A DNA stretch of 64,000 bases from DATEDA01 sp963789885 (GCA_963789885.1 CAWBNB010000050.1:1-64000); one strand, 5' to 3'. Shown: positions 1-8,699, counted from the stretch's first letter. Notes: generated from the sequence alone by a model not told the origin. Numbers and translations: made by a program.

Positions 1-147
1 AGATCAAGTAGTTGCGAGTAGGTTCGCAACGAGCTCCCGTCCGGCGGCCTTCTCCAATTCTTCTCTAATTCTCCTGAAGACCCGCGGCAGTTCCGTTTCG
101 TGTCAGCGGTTTGCGGTGCTGAAACCGACAGACTAATCTTCTCCAAT
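1..147 (+). repeat. Right flank of a tRNA-Ser-associated composite repeat (copy 0)
   Basis: The first bases match those that directly follow the encoded CCA of the tRNA-Ser halves at 2788, 9492 and 12120, so the tRNA part should lie just left of the window. Bases 11-17 and 24-30 form a 7-bp hairpin (GTTGCGA/TCGCAAC). Decamers CTTCTCCAAT (49-58), CTTCTCTAAT (60-69) and CTTCTCCAAT (138-147) follow. From 148 to 349 I see no gene; a stretch near 90-215 resembles 12228-12280 (parts of TTCCGTTT, ATCAGCG and CAGACTAGGAA are shared). Confidence 0.7.
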
Positions 148-349
148 ACGTTCGCACCGCACTTCCGTTTCTGATCAGCGACTTGTGCCTTGCCGCAGCA
201 GACTAGGAACGTTGCCGCGCGGCGATGTGGCCATGCTCGACGTCCGGTTGCGTCGGGTTGCGTAGAGCGTCAGGGATCGACGCCCACAGTCTCTGGCGCG
301 GCCAGACCGGAGGGACCGTAAGTCAGTCTTCTAATTTAGTCGGCTGCGC

Positions 350-1591
350 TCACGCCCCGGGCCGCAGCCGCAGCCACAGATATAGCGCGGCAACGCCGAA
401 CGTGAGCAGCGTGATCGGCACGCCGACGCGCGCGTGCCGCCGCCAATCGAGCCGGATGTCGCGCCGCGCGGCCGCGTCGGCGACGATCAGGTTCGCGATG
501 CTCCCGACGAGGAGCAGATTCCCGGCGAGCGTGCTGCCGATTGCAAGCAACGGCCCGGCGAGGGGATGGGTGGCGACCGGCAGCAGCAGCATCACCGCCG
601 GTACGTTGGACACCACGTTCGACAGCACGAACGCCGCCGGGAAGAGGACCTCGGGCCGGTGCAGGTCGAGGCCCCAGCTTGCGAGCCCGTCGACGGCCTG
701 CTGCGGAATGCCGGTCGCCTCGAATGCGTCGTTCACGACGAACAGGCCCATGAACAGGATCAGCAGCTCCCAGTCCACGAGCCCGAGCATGTGGCGCGAG
801 TGCAGCTTGCGGGAGAGCATCAGCAGGCCCGCGCCGGTGAGGGCGACCATCTCGCGCGGCCACGGCGCGACGAGGAAGCACACGCAGATCGCGCCGGCGA
901 CGGCGAGCCCCTTGAGCGTCTGCCAGCGGTCGAAGGCCTCGTCCTCGCCACTGCGGCGCTCGGCTGCGGCGGCCGCCTCGACCGCGAGGCCCCAGCGGCC
1001 GCGCGTGTGCCAGGCGATAACCGCCCAGGTGATCAGGAGCCCGAGCAGCACCGGCGCCGCCGCCTCCGCGAGGTACCCGGAGAACGAGAGGCGAAGCTTC
1101 TCGCCGATTAGCATGTTCTGGGGGTTACCGATCAGGGTTGCCGCCGAGCCGATGTTGGCGGCGCACGCGAGCGCCAGCAGGTACGGCAGCGGGTGCAGGC
1201 CGCGCCGGCGGCAGGCGTCGATTAGGACCGGCGCGACCGCGAGGCACACGATATCGTTGCTGAACACTGCTGATAGTCCCGCGATGACGAGGATCAGCGC
1301 GCCGAGCAGCATTGGCGGGGACAGCGCCGACGCGGCGAGCTTGAGGGTCACCCACGCGTAGAACCCGCCGAGCCGCAGCTGCGCGGAGATCACCATGAAC
1401 GCGAACAGGAGCACGATCGTTGGCAGGTGAATCGCGTTCGCGGCCTGCGCGAGCGTGCGGTCTCCGGCCGTGAGCAGCGCGATCGCGCCGAGGAGCGCCA
1501 CACCCGCGCGGTCGAGCTGAACGAACGGCAGCCCGCCGAGGATCATTCCCAGGTAGACGACGCAGAAAACGACGACGACGAACGTGGTCAA
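350..1591 (-). CDS. ArsB/NhaD (ion transporter superfamily) membrane permease, YbiR-like
   Basis: A 413-aa integral membrane protein with about ten hydrophobic segments along its whole length. It shows two superfamily-like stretches, one with ANIGSAATLIGNPQN (about residues 144-158) and one with SNVVSNVPAVMLLLP (about 320-334), as expected for the two inverted repeats of ArsB/CitM/NhaD-type carriers. The substrate cannot be told from sequence; an anion or Na+/H+ role is family inference. The start is a TTG with no clear Shine-Dalgarno, so the first residues are uncertain. It is alone on the minus strand between repeat copy 0 and the RHH/PIN module. Confidence 0.8.
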   Translation of the reverse strand: MTTFVVVVFCVVYLGMILGGLPFVQLDRAGVALLGAIALLTAGDRTLAQAANAIHLPTIVLLFAFMVISAQLRLGGFYAWVTLKLAASALSPPMLLGALILVIAGLSAVFSNDIVCLAVAPVLIDACRRRGLHPLPYLLALACAANIGSAATLIGNPQNMLIGEKLRLSFSGYLAEAAAPVLLGLLITWAVIAWHTRGRWGLAVEAAAAAERRSGEDEAFDRWQTLKGLAVAGAICVCFLVAPWPREMVALTGAGLLMLSRKLHSRHMLGLVDWELLILFMGLFVVNDAFEATGIPQQAVDGLASWGLDLHRPEVLFPAAFVLSNVVSNVPAVMLLLPVATHPLAGPLLAIGSTLAGNLLLVGSIANLIVADAAARRDIRLDWRRHARVGVPITLLTFGVAALYLWLRLRPGA

Positions 1592-1736
1592 GGGCGGCTC
1601 GCTCGGGCGAAGCCGCGATGGTACGTCGGGCGCTGGCGTGAAATGACCTCCGGCACCACTCTGTTCCCCGATGGGGGACGACCCATTGACGCGTACCGAT
1701 CTTCGACGACCCCCTGCACGGGGTTCAGGGGTGTGC

Positions 1737-1768
1737 TATGATGCCTTGGTGACAAGTCACCAAGGCAT
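1737..1768 (+). promoter_or_regulatory. Palindromic operator overlapping the -10 of the RHH/PIN operon
   Basis: A perfect 13-bp inverted repeat with a 2-bp centre (1741-1753 and 1756-1768; inner arm TTGGTGAC/GTCACCAA) ends 6 bases before the antitoxin ATG at 1775. A TATGAT -10-like hexamer (1737-1742) touches its left edge; no strong -35 is seen. Ribbon-helix-helix antitoxins bind such palindromes as autorepressors, so this is the likely operator. Confidence 0.7.
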
Positions 1769-1774
1769 TGACTC

Positions 1775-2011
1775 ATGGCACGATTGACGATCACCTTGAG
1801 CAACGACCGGCACCAGGCGCTCCGTGAGGCGGCCGTGCAGCGCGGCAAGACGATCGGCCAGCTGATCGAGGAGAGCCTCGACTTCTACGGCATCAAGAGC
1901 GCGCGTAGCGCCGAGGCGCTAGTCGCTAAGGCGCGCGCGCGGGCGGGCCTCACCGAAAGGCAGGCGCTGCGCCTCGCGGTGGCGGAAACGCGTGCCGCCC
2001 GGCGCCGGTGA
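1775..2011 (+). CDS. Ribbon-helix-helix (CopG-like) antitoxin
   Basis: 78 aa. The N-terminus (MARLTITLSNDRHQALREAA) is a typical beta strand plus helix of the ribbon-helix-helix fold, and the basic C-terminal half would contact the toxin. Its stop overlaps the GTG start of the PIN gene by four bases (GTGA), the usual sign of translational coupling in type II modules. It should neutralise the PIN RNase and repress the operon through the palindrome just upstream. Confidence 0.8.
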   Translation: MARLTITLSNDRHQALREAAVQRGKTIGQLIEESLDFYGIKSARSAEALVAKARARAGLTERQALRLAVAETRAARRR

Positions 2012-2436
2012 AGCCGCCGACCGCCGTCATCGACACCAATATCGTGGTTGCGGGCCTGCTGACTGCCGAGGCGGGCTCGCCCACCGTGAGGATCCTCGAC
2101 GGCATGCGCCAGGGGGCGTTCCCGTTTCTGCTCTCCGCGGCGTTGCTGGCCGAGTACCGCGAGGTCTTGCTGCGCGAGAAGATCCGGAAGGTCCATGGCT
2201 TGAGCGAGCGCGAGATCGATCTGCTGCTCACGGAGATCGCGACTCACGCGATCGTGCGCGAGCCCGAGGCGGCCTCCGGCGCGCCAGACCCCAAGGACAA
2301 CCACCTGTGGGCGCTCGCTCTCTGCGTACCCGGTAGCGCCTTGGTCACGGGCGACCTGACCCTCGCCCGCACCCCGCCGCCGGCAACAAAGGTTCTTTCC
2401 GCGAAGCAGTTCGTCGAGGCCCTGCCGAACCCGTGA
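2008..2436 (+). CDS. PIN-domain toxin, COG1569 type
   Basis: 142 aa PIN-fold RNase. The first acidic motif is VIDTNIVV (Asp9), followed by LLAEYREVL with its Glu, then DPKDNHLWALA and LVTGDLTL carrying the later acidic residues, so the metal site looks complete. COG1569 proteins are partners of RHH antitoxins and are thought to cut RNA. Start is GTG at 2008, coupled to the antitoxin. No sign of damage. Confidence 0.8.
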   Translation: MKPPTAVIDTNIVVAGLLTAEAGSPTVRILDGMRQGAFPFLLSAALLAEYREVLLREKIRKVHGLSEREIDLLLTEIATHAIVREPEAASGAPDPKDNHLWALALCVPGSALVTGDLTLARTPPPATKVLSAKQFVEALPNP

Positions 2437-2622
2437 CGCCGCGGCTGGCTTGTGCAGTGGTCACCGCCGTCCGCGACTCACCGCTCACCGCGTCATAGGG
2501 AGACTCGCAACGTCCCTGCCGTAAGGTTACGAGTCGTGGGCGCCTTTCGGATACGATCGGCACGGTCGCCGATTTGATCGACAGCCTGGAGGTTGGTAGC
2601 TGGGCCATCCATCCAGAACCAC

Positions 2623-2875
2623 CTTCTCTAATCCGACTGTTGCGCCGGGCGCTGCGGCGCGAAACTGGCGGGTATATTAGAGAAGTGCGCTGCCGTCACT
2701 ATCTCAGTCCATTCACAATCCGCCCGAACTCGAAATCTGTTGTGCTCCTTGTGGGGCACCGGGGGTTCGAATCCCTCCCTCTCCGCCAGATCAAGTAGTT
2801 GCACGCGCTTGGCAACGATCTGCCCATCGCCAAGCTTCTCGTATCTTCTCGAATATCTCTCGAATCTTCTCGTAT
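2623..2875 (+). repeat. Composite repeat copy A: tRNA-Ser(CGA) 3' half with arm-like decamers
   Basis: Bases 2728-2788 are the 3' half of a tRNA-Ser: anticodon CGA, an intact long variable arm (GTGC...GCAC), the T-loop TTCGAAT and the encoded CCA. No matching 5' half lies upstream, so it is not a working tRNA gene. Upstream there is a perfect inverted repeat CTTCTCTAAT (2623-2632)/ATTAGAGAAG (2676-2685). Downstream, GTTGC/GCAAC (2798-2816) forms a hairpin and four decamers run head to tail at 2835, 2845, 2856 and 2866. This is the layout of an attachment site for a tyrosine recombinase. Bases 2437-2622 show no gene. Confidence 0.75.
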
Positions 2876-2901
2876 TCGTAGTCGATCGCGGCTCGGCCGC
2901 T

Positions 2902-3203
2902 ACCGCGCGGCGCTACGGGCTGCCGGTGGTCAACGTGATCTACGACAACCAGGCGTGGGGAATCATCAAGGCCGGCCAGAAGGCCGCGCTCGTTCGGCGC
3001 TGACCTAGAAGGCACCGACTACGCGGCCATCGCCAGAGGTTTCGGCTGCTACGGTGAGCTCGTCACGCGGGCGGGGGAAATCAGGCCGGCCTAGGAGCGC
3101 GCGCTCGCTTCGGGGCTGCGCGGTGATCGATTGCCGCACCCGGTTCGAGCCGCATCCGGCGATGCCCGTCTTCGGGCGCATGAATTCCTACGGCTTTCCG
3201 TGA
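2902..3203 (+). pseudogene. C-terminal remnant of a ThDP-dependent enzyme
   Basis: Three frames in turn read like the end of an acetolactate-synthase/benzoylformate-decarboxylase-type protein: YGLPVVNVIYDNQAWGIIK (about 2917), then GTDYAAIARGFGCYGEL (about 3011), then RFEPHPAMPVFGRMNSYGFP ending at the TGA at 3201. The frame changes and the missing ThDP GDG motif make it a fragment. It begins right after repeat copy A, so it was probably cut by the insertion event. Its sequence differs from the intact ThDP enzyme at 57641. Confidence 0.7.
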
Positions 3204-3302
3204 GTCGCGGAACCGGGACGCGAACCCGGGTGTCCCGAACCAACTGCGCGAGGACAGGCCGGATCGGGCGAGCTCCAGCCCTGAACGAGTCGCTCGCGAG
3301 CC

Positions 3303-6300
3303 CTACTGCGTCTCGCGAATCAGGCGCACCAGCTCCTCGACCGATACGCTGTCGCCGAAGTCCTCGCCGCCGAAGAGCCCTTCGGCGAGCGCGCGCTTGT
3401 CGCGGTGCAGCTCGACGATGCGCTCCTCGATCGACCCGCGCAGCACGAGGCGGTAGACGGTCACCGGGCGCTCCTGCCCGATACGATGCGCGCGCCCGCT
3501 CGCCTGGTCCTCGACCGCCGGGTTCCACCACGGGTCGGTGATGATGACGTAGTCGGCGGCGGTGAGGTTGAGCCCGAAGCCGCCGGCGCGCAGGCTGATC
3601 AGGAAGAGGTCCCCTTCACCGGCCTGGAACGCCGCGATGCGCTTCGCCCGATCGGCGGCTGGCGTCGCGCCGTCCAGGTACTGGTAGCGGATCCCCGCGC
3701 CGTCGAGCCGGCTGCGCAGGATCGCGAGATAGTCGACGAACTGGCTGAACACCAGCGCCTTGTGCCGGTTCGCGACCAGCTCCTCGACGAGCTCGAGGAA
3801 GACCGCCGCCTTCGCGCCCTCGACGTTCGCCTCCGGGGCCACGATGCGGGGATCGCACGCCGCGCGGCGCAGCCGCATCAGCTCGGCGAGCACCCGGAAG
3901 CGCCGCGCGCCGTCGTTGCCGGCTTCGCGCCCGATTGCCTCCAGGGCGGCGCGGCGCAGCGCCTCGTGGAAGGCCTGCTCGCGCGGTTCGGGCTCCACGC
4001 CGAGCACGACTTCGGTGCGCGGCGGCAGCTCCGCGAGCACCTCGCTCTTGGTCCGGCGCAGCACGAACGGGCGCACGAGGCGACGCAGGCGCTGCCGCGC
4101 GCGCTCGTCGCGGGCGCGCTCGATCGGGCCGGCGAAGCGCGCCTGGAAGCGTTCGCGCGAACCGAGGAGCCCAGGGTTCAGGAACCGGAACAGCGTCCAC
4201 AGCTCGTCGAGCCGGTTCTCCACCGGCGTCCCGGTCGTCACCATCCGGAAGTCGGCGGCGAGCGAGAGCACCGCCTGCGTGCGCTTGGCGGCGTAGTTCT
4301 TCACCGCCTGCGCCTCGTCGAGCACCACCGTGTGCCAGCGCCGCGCGCCGAACGACTCGGCCTCCTGCTGCAACAGCGCGTAGCTCGCGACGACGACGTC
4401 GAACGCGCCGGCTGCGGCGAGCTGCCGCGCCCGGTCGCCCGCACCGAAGAGCTCGACGCGCAGGGTCGGCGCGAACCGGCGCGCCTCGTCGATCCAGTTC
4501 GGGCACACCGAGGTGGGGGCGACCACCAGCGCGGCCCCGCCGGGCGCGCGCTCGAGCAGCAGCGCGAGCGCCTGCACCGTCTTGCCGAGTCCCATGTCAT
4601 CGGCGAGGCAGGCGCCGCCGCCCCAGTGGGCGAGCCGCGCGAGCCAGCGAAAGCCGTCGAGCTGGTAACCGCGCAGCTCGGCCTGCAGGGTGGAGGGCGC
4701 CGGCGGCTCGAGCACTGCGGCTTCGCGGATGCGCTCGAGACGCGCGGTCCACCGGTCGTCGCGCTCGACCGTCGCTTCGGCTGCGAGCTCCTCGACCGCG
4801 AGCGCGGCCAGCGGATCCACCCGCACGCCGCCGTCGGCCACCTCCGCGAGCGTGGCGAGCTCCTCGATGCGCTCGCGCAGCTCCGCGGTGAGCGCCACGA
4901 ATCCCGCCTCGCCGAGCGGCACGTAGCGGCCGCGCGAGGAGCGTGCCCACTCGACGAGCGCGCGCATCTCGAGCACCCGGTTTTCGTCGAGTGCGAGCCC
5001 GCCCGTCACCTCCAGCCAGTCGCGGCCCGATCGCAGCGACACGCGCAGGTCGCCGGTCGAGTACGCTCGCGTCACGGCGAGCCGCTTGCCCTCGGGCCAG
5101 GTGACGCGGACGGCGTCGCCGAGCCCCTGCAACGTCTCGACCAGCGCGAGGGCGTCTTCCGGCGCCTCGATCTGCCACTCGAACGCGGCGTTGCCTCGCT
5201 CGAGCATCGGGGCCGCATCGAGCACCCGCCGCGCGCCCTGCCGCTCCGCCTCCAGGTCGCGCGCCACCGCGCGCCGCTCGCCGCGCACGTCGGCGAGCAC
5301 CCGTGCTCCGCCCTGGCCGGGCGCATAGCGCGGACCCTCGGGGCCGAGCGGCCGCACGGCGAGCCGAAGCCGCAGACCGGCCCCCGCCGGCGCGAGCTCC
5401 GCGTAGACGCCGGGGTCGCCGGGTGCCTCCTCCGCGACCGCGTGCGCATCGGAGTGCACCTCGAAAAAGCGTGCCGCCGCGGCCATCGCGCGCCCGAGCT
5501 GGTCGCCGCCCGACGCCGGCACGCGCAAGCCGCCCCCTACCAGCTCGGCGACCCGGCGGTGCGCGGCGGTGAGCCGGACCACCCGGGCGCGCGTGGCCGA
5601 TTCGCGCACGAGCAGCGCGCGGTCGTTCCCGCCGGGCGAGGCGCGCTCCCAGGGCGCCTCGGGCGCGTTGGCGAATGCCTGGCGCAGATCGGGGTGCATG
5701 GTGACGACGGTGCCGTCCTTCGTCGGACGCACCGCCAGCCTGGGCACGCCGCTCACGAGCTCGACCGGCGTGGCGAGGTCGGCTTCGAAGAACACGCGCG
5801 GATGGCCGATCAGCGCCGCGAGCGCCCGGCCGGGGTCGAGCTCGTAGGCCGCGCCGCCCAGGTGCTTCACCGCGCGCGCGACCGGTGCATCGTCGGGCGC
5901 AACCCACTCGCTCCTGGCGAGGCGGGAGAGCGGCACGGTCTTGGCCTTGCTCCAGCCGCGCTGGCCGCGGCGCTGCTCCTGTGGCTCGATCTCCAGGCGA
6001 TCGTCCAAGCCGGTCCGGATGACCCAGATGACGCGCGTCGCCGCCTCGTCCTTGCGCTCGGCATCCGACAGCCCGGCGATGACCGTGAGCGCGCGCCGCC
6101 ACTGCGCCTCGCCTGCGAACGCGCCGGCGAGCGTCCCGGCGAGCGGCGGCGGCAACGCATCGCCGCTGGCGACCGCGAGCGCGGCTTCGAACTCCCGCGC
6201 CACGCGCTCGTAGCCGGCGTCGCGATAGGCGGCCGCCCACTTGCGGGCGATCTCGCCGGCACCGCGCTCCAGCTTGGTCCGCTGCCAGGCCGCGCTTTCG

Positions 6301-7424
6301 ATCTGCACGAGGTCGGCGAGCCCATCGTGGCCGGCGAGCCGGCAGGGATGGGAACCCGGCCGGCGATCGCCGAGGCGCACTTCGGCGAGCGCCTCGATCG
6401 CCCCCCAGATCCACGCCTCGCCAGCACGCCCCTCGGCGCGCGCGAAGCGCTTTGCTTCTTCGAGCGCCGCGGGCTCGTCGGTGAGGATGAGCGACACCGC
6501 GCGCAGCCAGGCAGGCGTGAACGGCAGCAGGCCGGCCCGGCGCTTGTCCGCGGCGCGCAGCGCGCGGACCGACTGGTCATACAGCTCGCACGCCGCGGCG
6601 GGATCGCCGGCGAGCACGGCCGCCATCCCGCGGATCGCGAGCCCGAAGCCGTCGTTCGCGTCCTCCACCAGCGCAAGCCCCTCCGCGCCGCGGCCCTGCC
6701 AGAGCCGGTGCTCGGCGAGCCGGTACCGCAGCCGCAGCGCCGCCTTACCCGACGCCACCCGGCCGGCCGCCCACTCGACGACCTGCGGCGCCGATGCGCT
6801 CGGCGCGCTCATTTCGAACGCGAGCAGCGAGTCGACCGCCGCGTCGCACCAGGCCGGCTGGATCAGCCCGGCAAGCTCCGGGGAGAACGGATCGGCCAGC
6901 GCCGCTCGGTACACCGCCGCGGGATTCGCCGCGGTGCGGGCTACCGAGGCGAGGATGCGCTCTGCCTCCTTCGCATCCGTCATGGCACACAATCCGAGCC
7001 GTGTCGCGGCGACGGCGTCCGCCCCGGTGCGGAAATAGATCTCGCCGTAGTGGCTGGCCCGGACGAGGCCGAGCGAGGTCCTCAGGTGCGGCAGCCACTG
7101 CGCGAGGCGCCCGGCCGTGGCTGCTTCCACGAACGCGCCCGCGAGGTACGCGCGCTCGCACCAGTAGCCCGCATCGCCGTGGCCCACGATGCCCTTGCGC
7201 GCGAGCGCGGCGAGCGCGGCGGCGAGCGTTTCCCCGGTGTATGCGCGCCCGGAGGCCTCGCGAATGCCGCAGTCGCGCGCGAGCTCGAGGAGGCGCGTCC
7301 TGCCGAGCACGCCCGCGGACGCAAGCAGTTGCACCAGGGGCGGGTAGGTGCCCGCAGCCGCGGCGGGCTCGCGCTCGGGCGGCGAGGGTAGATCCGGAAA
7401 CATGTCGTCGCGGGGGAGGGGCAT
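3303..7424 (-). CDS. Large SNF2-family helicase-like ATPase
   Basis: 1373 aa. The C-terminal third is a full SNF2 motor: motif I ADDMGLGKTVQAL (about residue 945), motif II LDEAQAVKN (about 1036), TGTPVENRLDELW, and motif VI ASGRAHRIGQERPV (about 1310). The N-terminal 900 or so residues are Ala/Arg/Glu-rich and probably helical repeats; I recognise no domain or SWIM zinc finger there. SNF2 proteins move along or remodel nucleoprotein; the bacterial ones serve in transcription recycling or in phage defence (DISARM carries one). It stands alone between repeat copies A and B beside two Phd/PIN modules, so a defence or island-maintenance role is possible but unproven. No clear Shine-Dalgarno at the chosen ATG. 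Confidence 0.85.
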   Translation of the reverse strand: MPLPRDDMFPDLPSPPEREPAAAAGTYPPLVQLLASAGVLGRTRLLELARDCGIREASGRAYTGETLAAALAALARKGIVGHGDAGYWCERAYLAGAFVEAATAGRLAQWLPHLRTSLGLVRASHYGEIYFRTGADAVAATRLGLCAMTDAKEAERILASVARTAANPAAVYRAALADPFSPELAGLIQPAWCDAAVDSLLAFEMSAPSASAPQVVEWAAGRVASGKAALRLRYRLAEHRLWQGRGAEGLALVEDANDGFGLAIRGMAAVLAGDPAAACELYDQSVRALRAADKRRAGLLPFTPAWLRAVSLILTDEPAALEEAKRFARAEGRAGEAWIWGAIEALAEVRLGDRRPGSHPCRLAGHDGLADLVQIESAAWQRTKLERGAGEIARKWAAAYRDAGYERVAREFEAALAVASGDALPPPLAGTLAGAFAGEAQWRRALTVIAGLSDAERKDEAATRVIWVIRTGLDDRLEIEPQEQRRGQRGWSKAKTVPLSRLARSEWVAPDDAPVARAVKHLGGAAYELDPGRALAALIGHPRVFFEADLATPVELVSGVPRLAVRPTKDGTVVTMHPDLRQAFANAPEAPWERASPGGNDRALLVRESATRARVVRLTAAHRRVAELVGGGLRVPASGGDQLGRAMAAAARFFEVHSDAHAVAEEAPGDPGVYAELAPAGAGLRLRLAVRPLGPEGPRYAPGQGGARVLADVRGERRAVARDLEAERQGARRVLDAAPMLERGNAAFEWQIEAPEDALALVETLQGLGDAVRVTWPEGKRLAVTRAYSTGDLRVSLRSGRDWLEVTGGLALDENRVLEMRALVEWARSSRGRYVPLGEAGFVALTAELRERIEELATLAEVADGGVRVDPLAALAVEELAAEATVERDDRWTARLERIREAAVLEPPAPSTLQAELRGYQLDGFRWLARLAHWGGGACLADDMGLGKTVQALALLLERAPGGAALVVAPTSVCPNWIDEARRFAPTLRVELFGAGDRARQLAAAGAFDVVVASYALLQQEAESFGARRWHTVVLDEAQAVKNYAAKRTQAVLSLAADFRMVTTGTPVENRLDELWTLFRFLNPGLLGSRERFQARFAGPIERARDERARQRLRRLVRPFVLRRTKSEVLAELPPRTEVVLGVEPEPREQAFHEALRRAALEAIGREAGNDGARRFRVLAELMRLRRAACDPRIVAPEANVEGAKAAVFLELVEELVANRHKALVFSQFVDYLAILRSRLDGAGIRYQYLDGATPAADRAKRIAAFQAGEGDLFLISLRAGGFGLNLTAADYVIITDPWWNPAVEDQASGRAHRIGQERPVTVYRLVLRGSIEERIVELHRDKRALAEGLFGGEDFGDSVSVEELVRLIRETQ

Positions 7425-7617
7425 CGCCGTCGGTGATGCGCGCGATGATAGCCGCGCGTCTCGCGTCTTGCCGCGGAGTCGGCGAAGCGCCCGCGCAGGT
7501 GCCCCTCCGGCTCGAGGAGATCTAGAGCGTCAGTGTCGTGGTTTCCGCCGGCGGGGGTTGGAGCCTCGCGTGCGCGCTCGCGCGTCCGGCGAGCGGGCAG
7601 CAACCCCGGGTCGCCGA

Positions 7618-7662
7618 TTGACCATTATTCTGACCATGGGCATAATTACGGTCATACGGAGG
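7618..7662 (+). promoter_or_regulatory. Promoter and operator of the first Phd/PIN operon
   Basis: TTGACC (7618-7623), a 17-bp spacer and CATAAT (7641-7646) make a good sigma-70 promoter. Within it TGACCAT occurs twice in direct order and a looser inverted copy (TTACGGTCA) follows. The same TTGACCA...TGACCATG block lies before the second Phd gene. A GGAGG Shine-Dalgarno (about 7658-7662) precedes the GTG at 7668. Confidence 0.65.
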
Positions 7663-7667
7663 TTCTT

Positions 7668-7901
7668 GTGGAAACCATCCAGGCATCGGAGTTCAAGGCG
7701 AAGTGCCTCGCCCTGATGGACGAGGTCGCACGCACCGGCCGGACGATCGTGGTCACCAAGAACGGCAGGCCGGTGGCGGAGCTCCGGCCGCACCGTCCAC
7801 CGCGCGCCAAGTCGCTCATCGGCCTGCACAAGGGGCAGACGAAGATCCGCGGCGATATCGTCTCCCCGACAGGCACCGGGCTCTGGAAGGCCTTGAAGTG
7901 A
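7668..7901 (+). CDS. Phd/YefM-family antitoxin (first copy)
   Basis: 77 aa starting at GTG 7668. ASEFKAKCLALMDEVARTG and IVVTKNGRPVAELRP are the standard Phd N-terminal DNA-binding pattern; the tail (GDIVSPTGTGLWKAL) should thread into the toxin. It overlaps the downstream PIN gene by four bases. Autoregulation through the TGACCAT repeats in its promoter is likely. The preceding in-frame codons back to 7533 cross the promoter and are not part of the gene. Confidence 0.85.
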   Translation: METIQASEFKAKCLALMDEVARTGRTIVVTKNGRPVAELRPHRPPRAKSLIGLHKGQTKIRGDIVSPTGTGLWKALK

Positions 7902-8299
7902 TCGTCCTCGACACGCACGTCCTGGCGTGGGCCGACAACGACGAGCGCAAGCTCGGCCGCAAGGCGAAGGCGTTGATCAATCGGCTGTGGGTGGCGGGCA
8001 GGGTGGCCGTGTGTGCGATGACGTTCTGGGAAATCGCGCTCCTCCAATCCAGGGGCCGGATCCGGCTCCCGGTCGGCGTGAGCGAATGGCGCGAGCGGCT
8101 GCTCGCGGCGGGTCTGCTCGAACTGCCGGTCGACGGTGCCACCGCCGTGAGGTCGGTCGAGCTCGGCGGTCTGCCGGACGATCCGGTGGATCGGCTGATC
8201 ATCGCGACGGCGCTCGCGCAAGGCGCCGCGCTGATGACCGCCGATGAAAGGCTGCTCGGCTGGGGTCACGCGCTGGAGCGGCGCGACGCACGAGTGTAG
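7898..8299 (+). CDS. PIN-domain toxin (VapC-like) paired with Phd
   Basis: 133 aa, GTG start at 7898 coupled to the antitoxin stop. VIVLDTHVLAWA carries the first acidic residue, CAMTFWEIALL the second, DPVDRLIIATALA and LMTADERLL the last ones, so all acidic positions of a PIN RNase are kept. It belongs to the COG3744-like PIN proteins that pair with Phd antitoxins. Intact, in contrast with the related toxin at 8696. Confidence 0.85.
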   Translation: MIVLDTHVLAWADNDERKLGRKAKALINRLWVAGRVAVCAMTFWEIALLQSRGRIRLPVGVSEWRERLLAAGLLELPVDGATAVRSVELGGLPDDPVDRLIIATALAQGAALMTADERLLGWGHALERRDARV

Positions 8300-8357
8300 C
8301 TACCCTCCAGAACCGGCTGTCCCGAACCAATCGATCGAGACCCGCAACTGCTTGGCT

Positions 8358-8382
8358 CTAAACGGGCTAAAGCCCGGTTTAG
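8358..8382 (+). terminator. Hairpin after the first Phd/PIN operon
   Basis: CTAAACGGGCT and AGCCCGGTTTAG pair around a 2-base loop with one bulged base. There is no U-run, so intrinsic termination is only possible. Confidence 0.3.
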
Positions 8383-8420
8383 TTCAGTTCAGGGCCGTTT
8401 CCGATTCCCGAGGGCGTCGT

Positions 8421-8442
8421 TTGACCACAATTTCTGACCATG
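8421..8442 (+). promoter_or_regulatory. Shared operator block before the second Phd gene
   Basis: TTGACCA, 8-9 bases, TGACCATG: nearly the same as 7618-7638 before the first Phd gene. The TTGACC may be the -35; the -10 is weak here. The ATG of the second antitoxin follows at 8457. Confidence 0.55.
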
Positions 8443-8456
8443 CTAGCTTGCGTGGC

Positions 8457-8699
8457 ATGGAAAGCATGCCCGTGTCCAAGTTCAAGGCGACCTGCTTAGC
8501 GGTCCTGCAGCGCGTGAAGCGCACCGGCCGGCCGGTGCTGATCACGCGGTTAGGCGAGCCGGTCGCGGAGGTTGCTCCGCTGCCCCGGCAAGCGCCTCGC
8601 TCCGATTGGCTCGGTGCGATGGCAGGGCGCGGCAAGATCGTCAGCGACGTCATCCGACCGGCGGCCGACGCGAAGGCCTGGTCAGCGCTGAGCCGTTGA
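8457..8699 (+). CDS. Phd/YefM-family antitoxin (second copy)
   Basis: 80 aa. VSKFKATCLAVLQRVKRTG and VLITRLGEPVAEVAPLP match the Phd pattern and resemble the protein at 7668. The C-terminal part (KIVSDVIRPAADAKAWSAL) would bind its PIN partner. Its reading frame is intact while the toxin behind it is frameshifted, so as sequenced it is a lone antitoxin that could still neutralise related toxins. It probably shares regulation with the first module through the common operator block. Confidence 0.8.
   Translation: MESMPVSKFKATCLAVLQRVKRTGRPVLITRLGEPVAEVAPLPRQAPRSDWLGAMAGRGKIVSDVIRPAADAKAWSALSR

Noticed and set aside
2728..2788. A functional tRNA-Ser gene
   Set aside because: The acceptor 5' strand, D arm and 5' anticodon stem are absent upstream in all three copies, so only 3' halves exist.
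3200..3243. T-arm-like sequence CCGGG-TTCGCGT-CCCGG on the minus strand before the SNF2 gene end
   Set aside because: A 5-bp stem and TTC loop are present, with a D-arm-like GCGCAGTTGGTT nearby, but no cloverleaf can be completed. A decayed tRNA is possible but unsupported.
3405..7391. 1328-codon open frame opposite the SNF2 gene
   Set aside because: It mirrors the codon positions of a high-GC gene, has no start signal and shows no domain. The SNF2 motifs are on the other strand.
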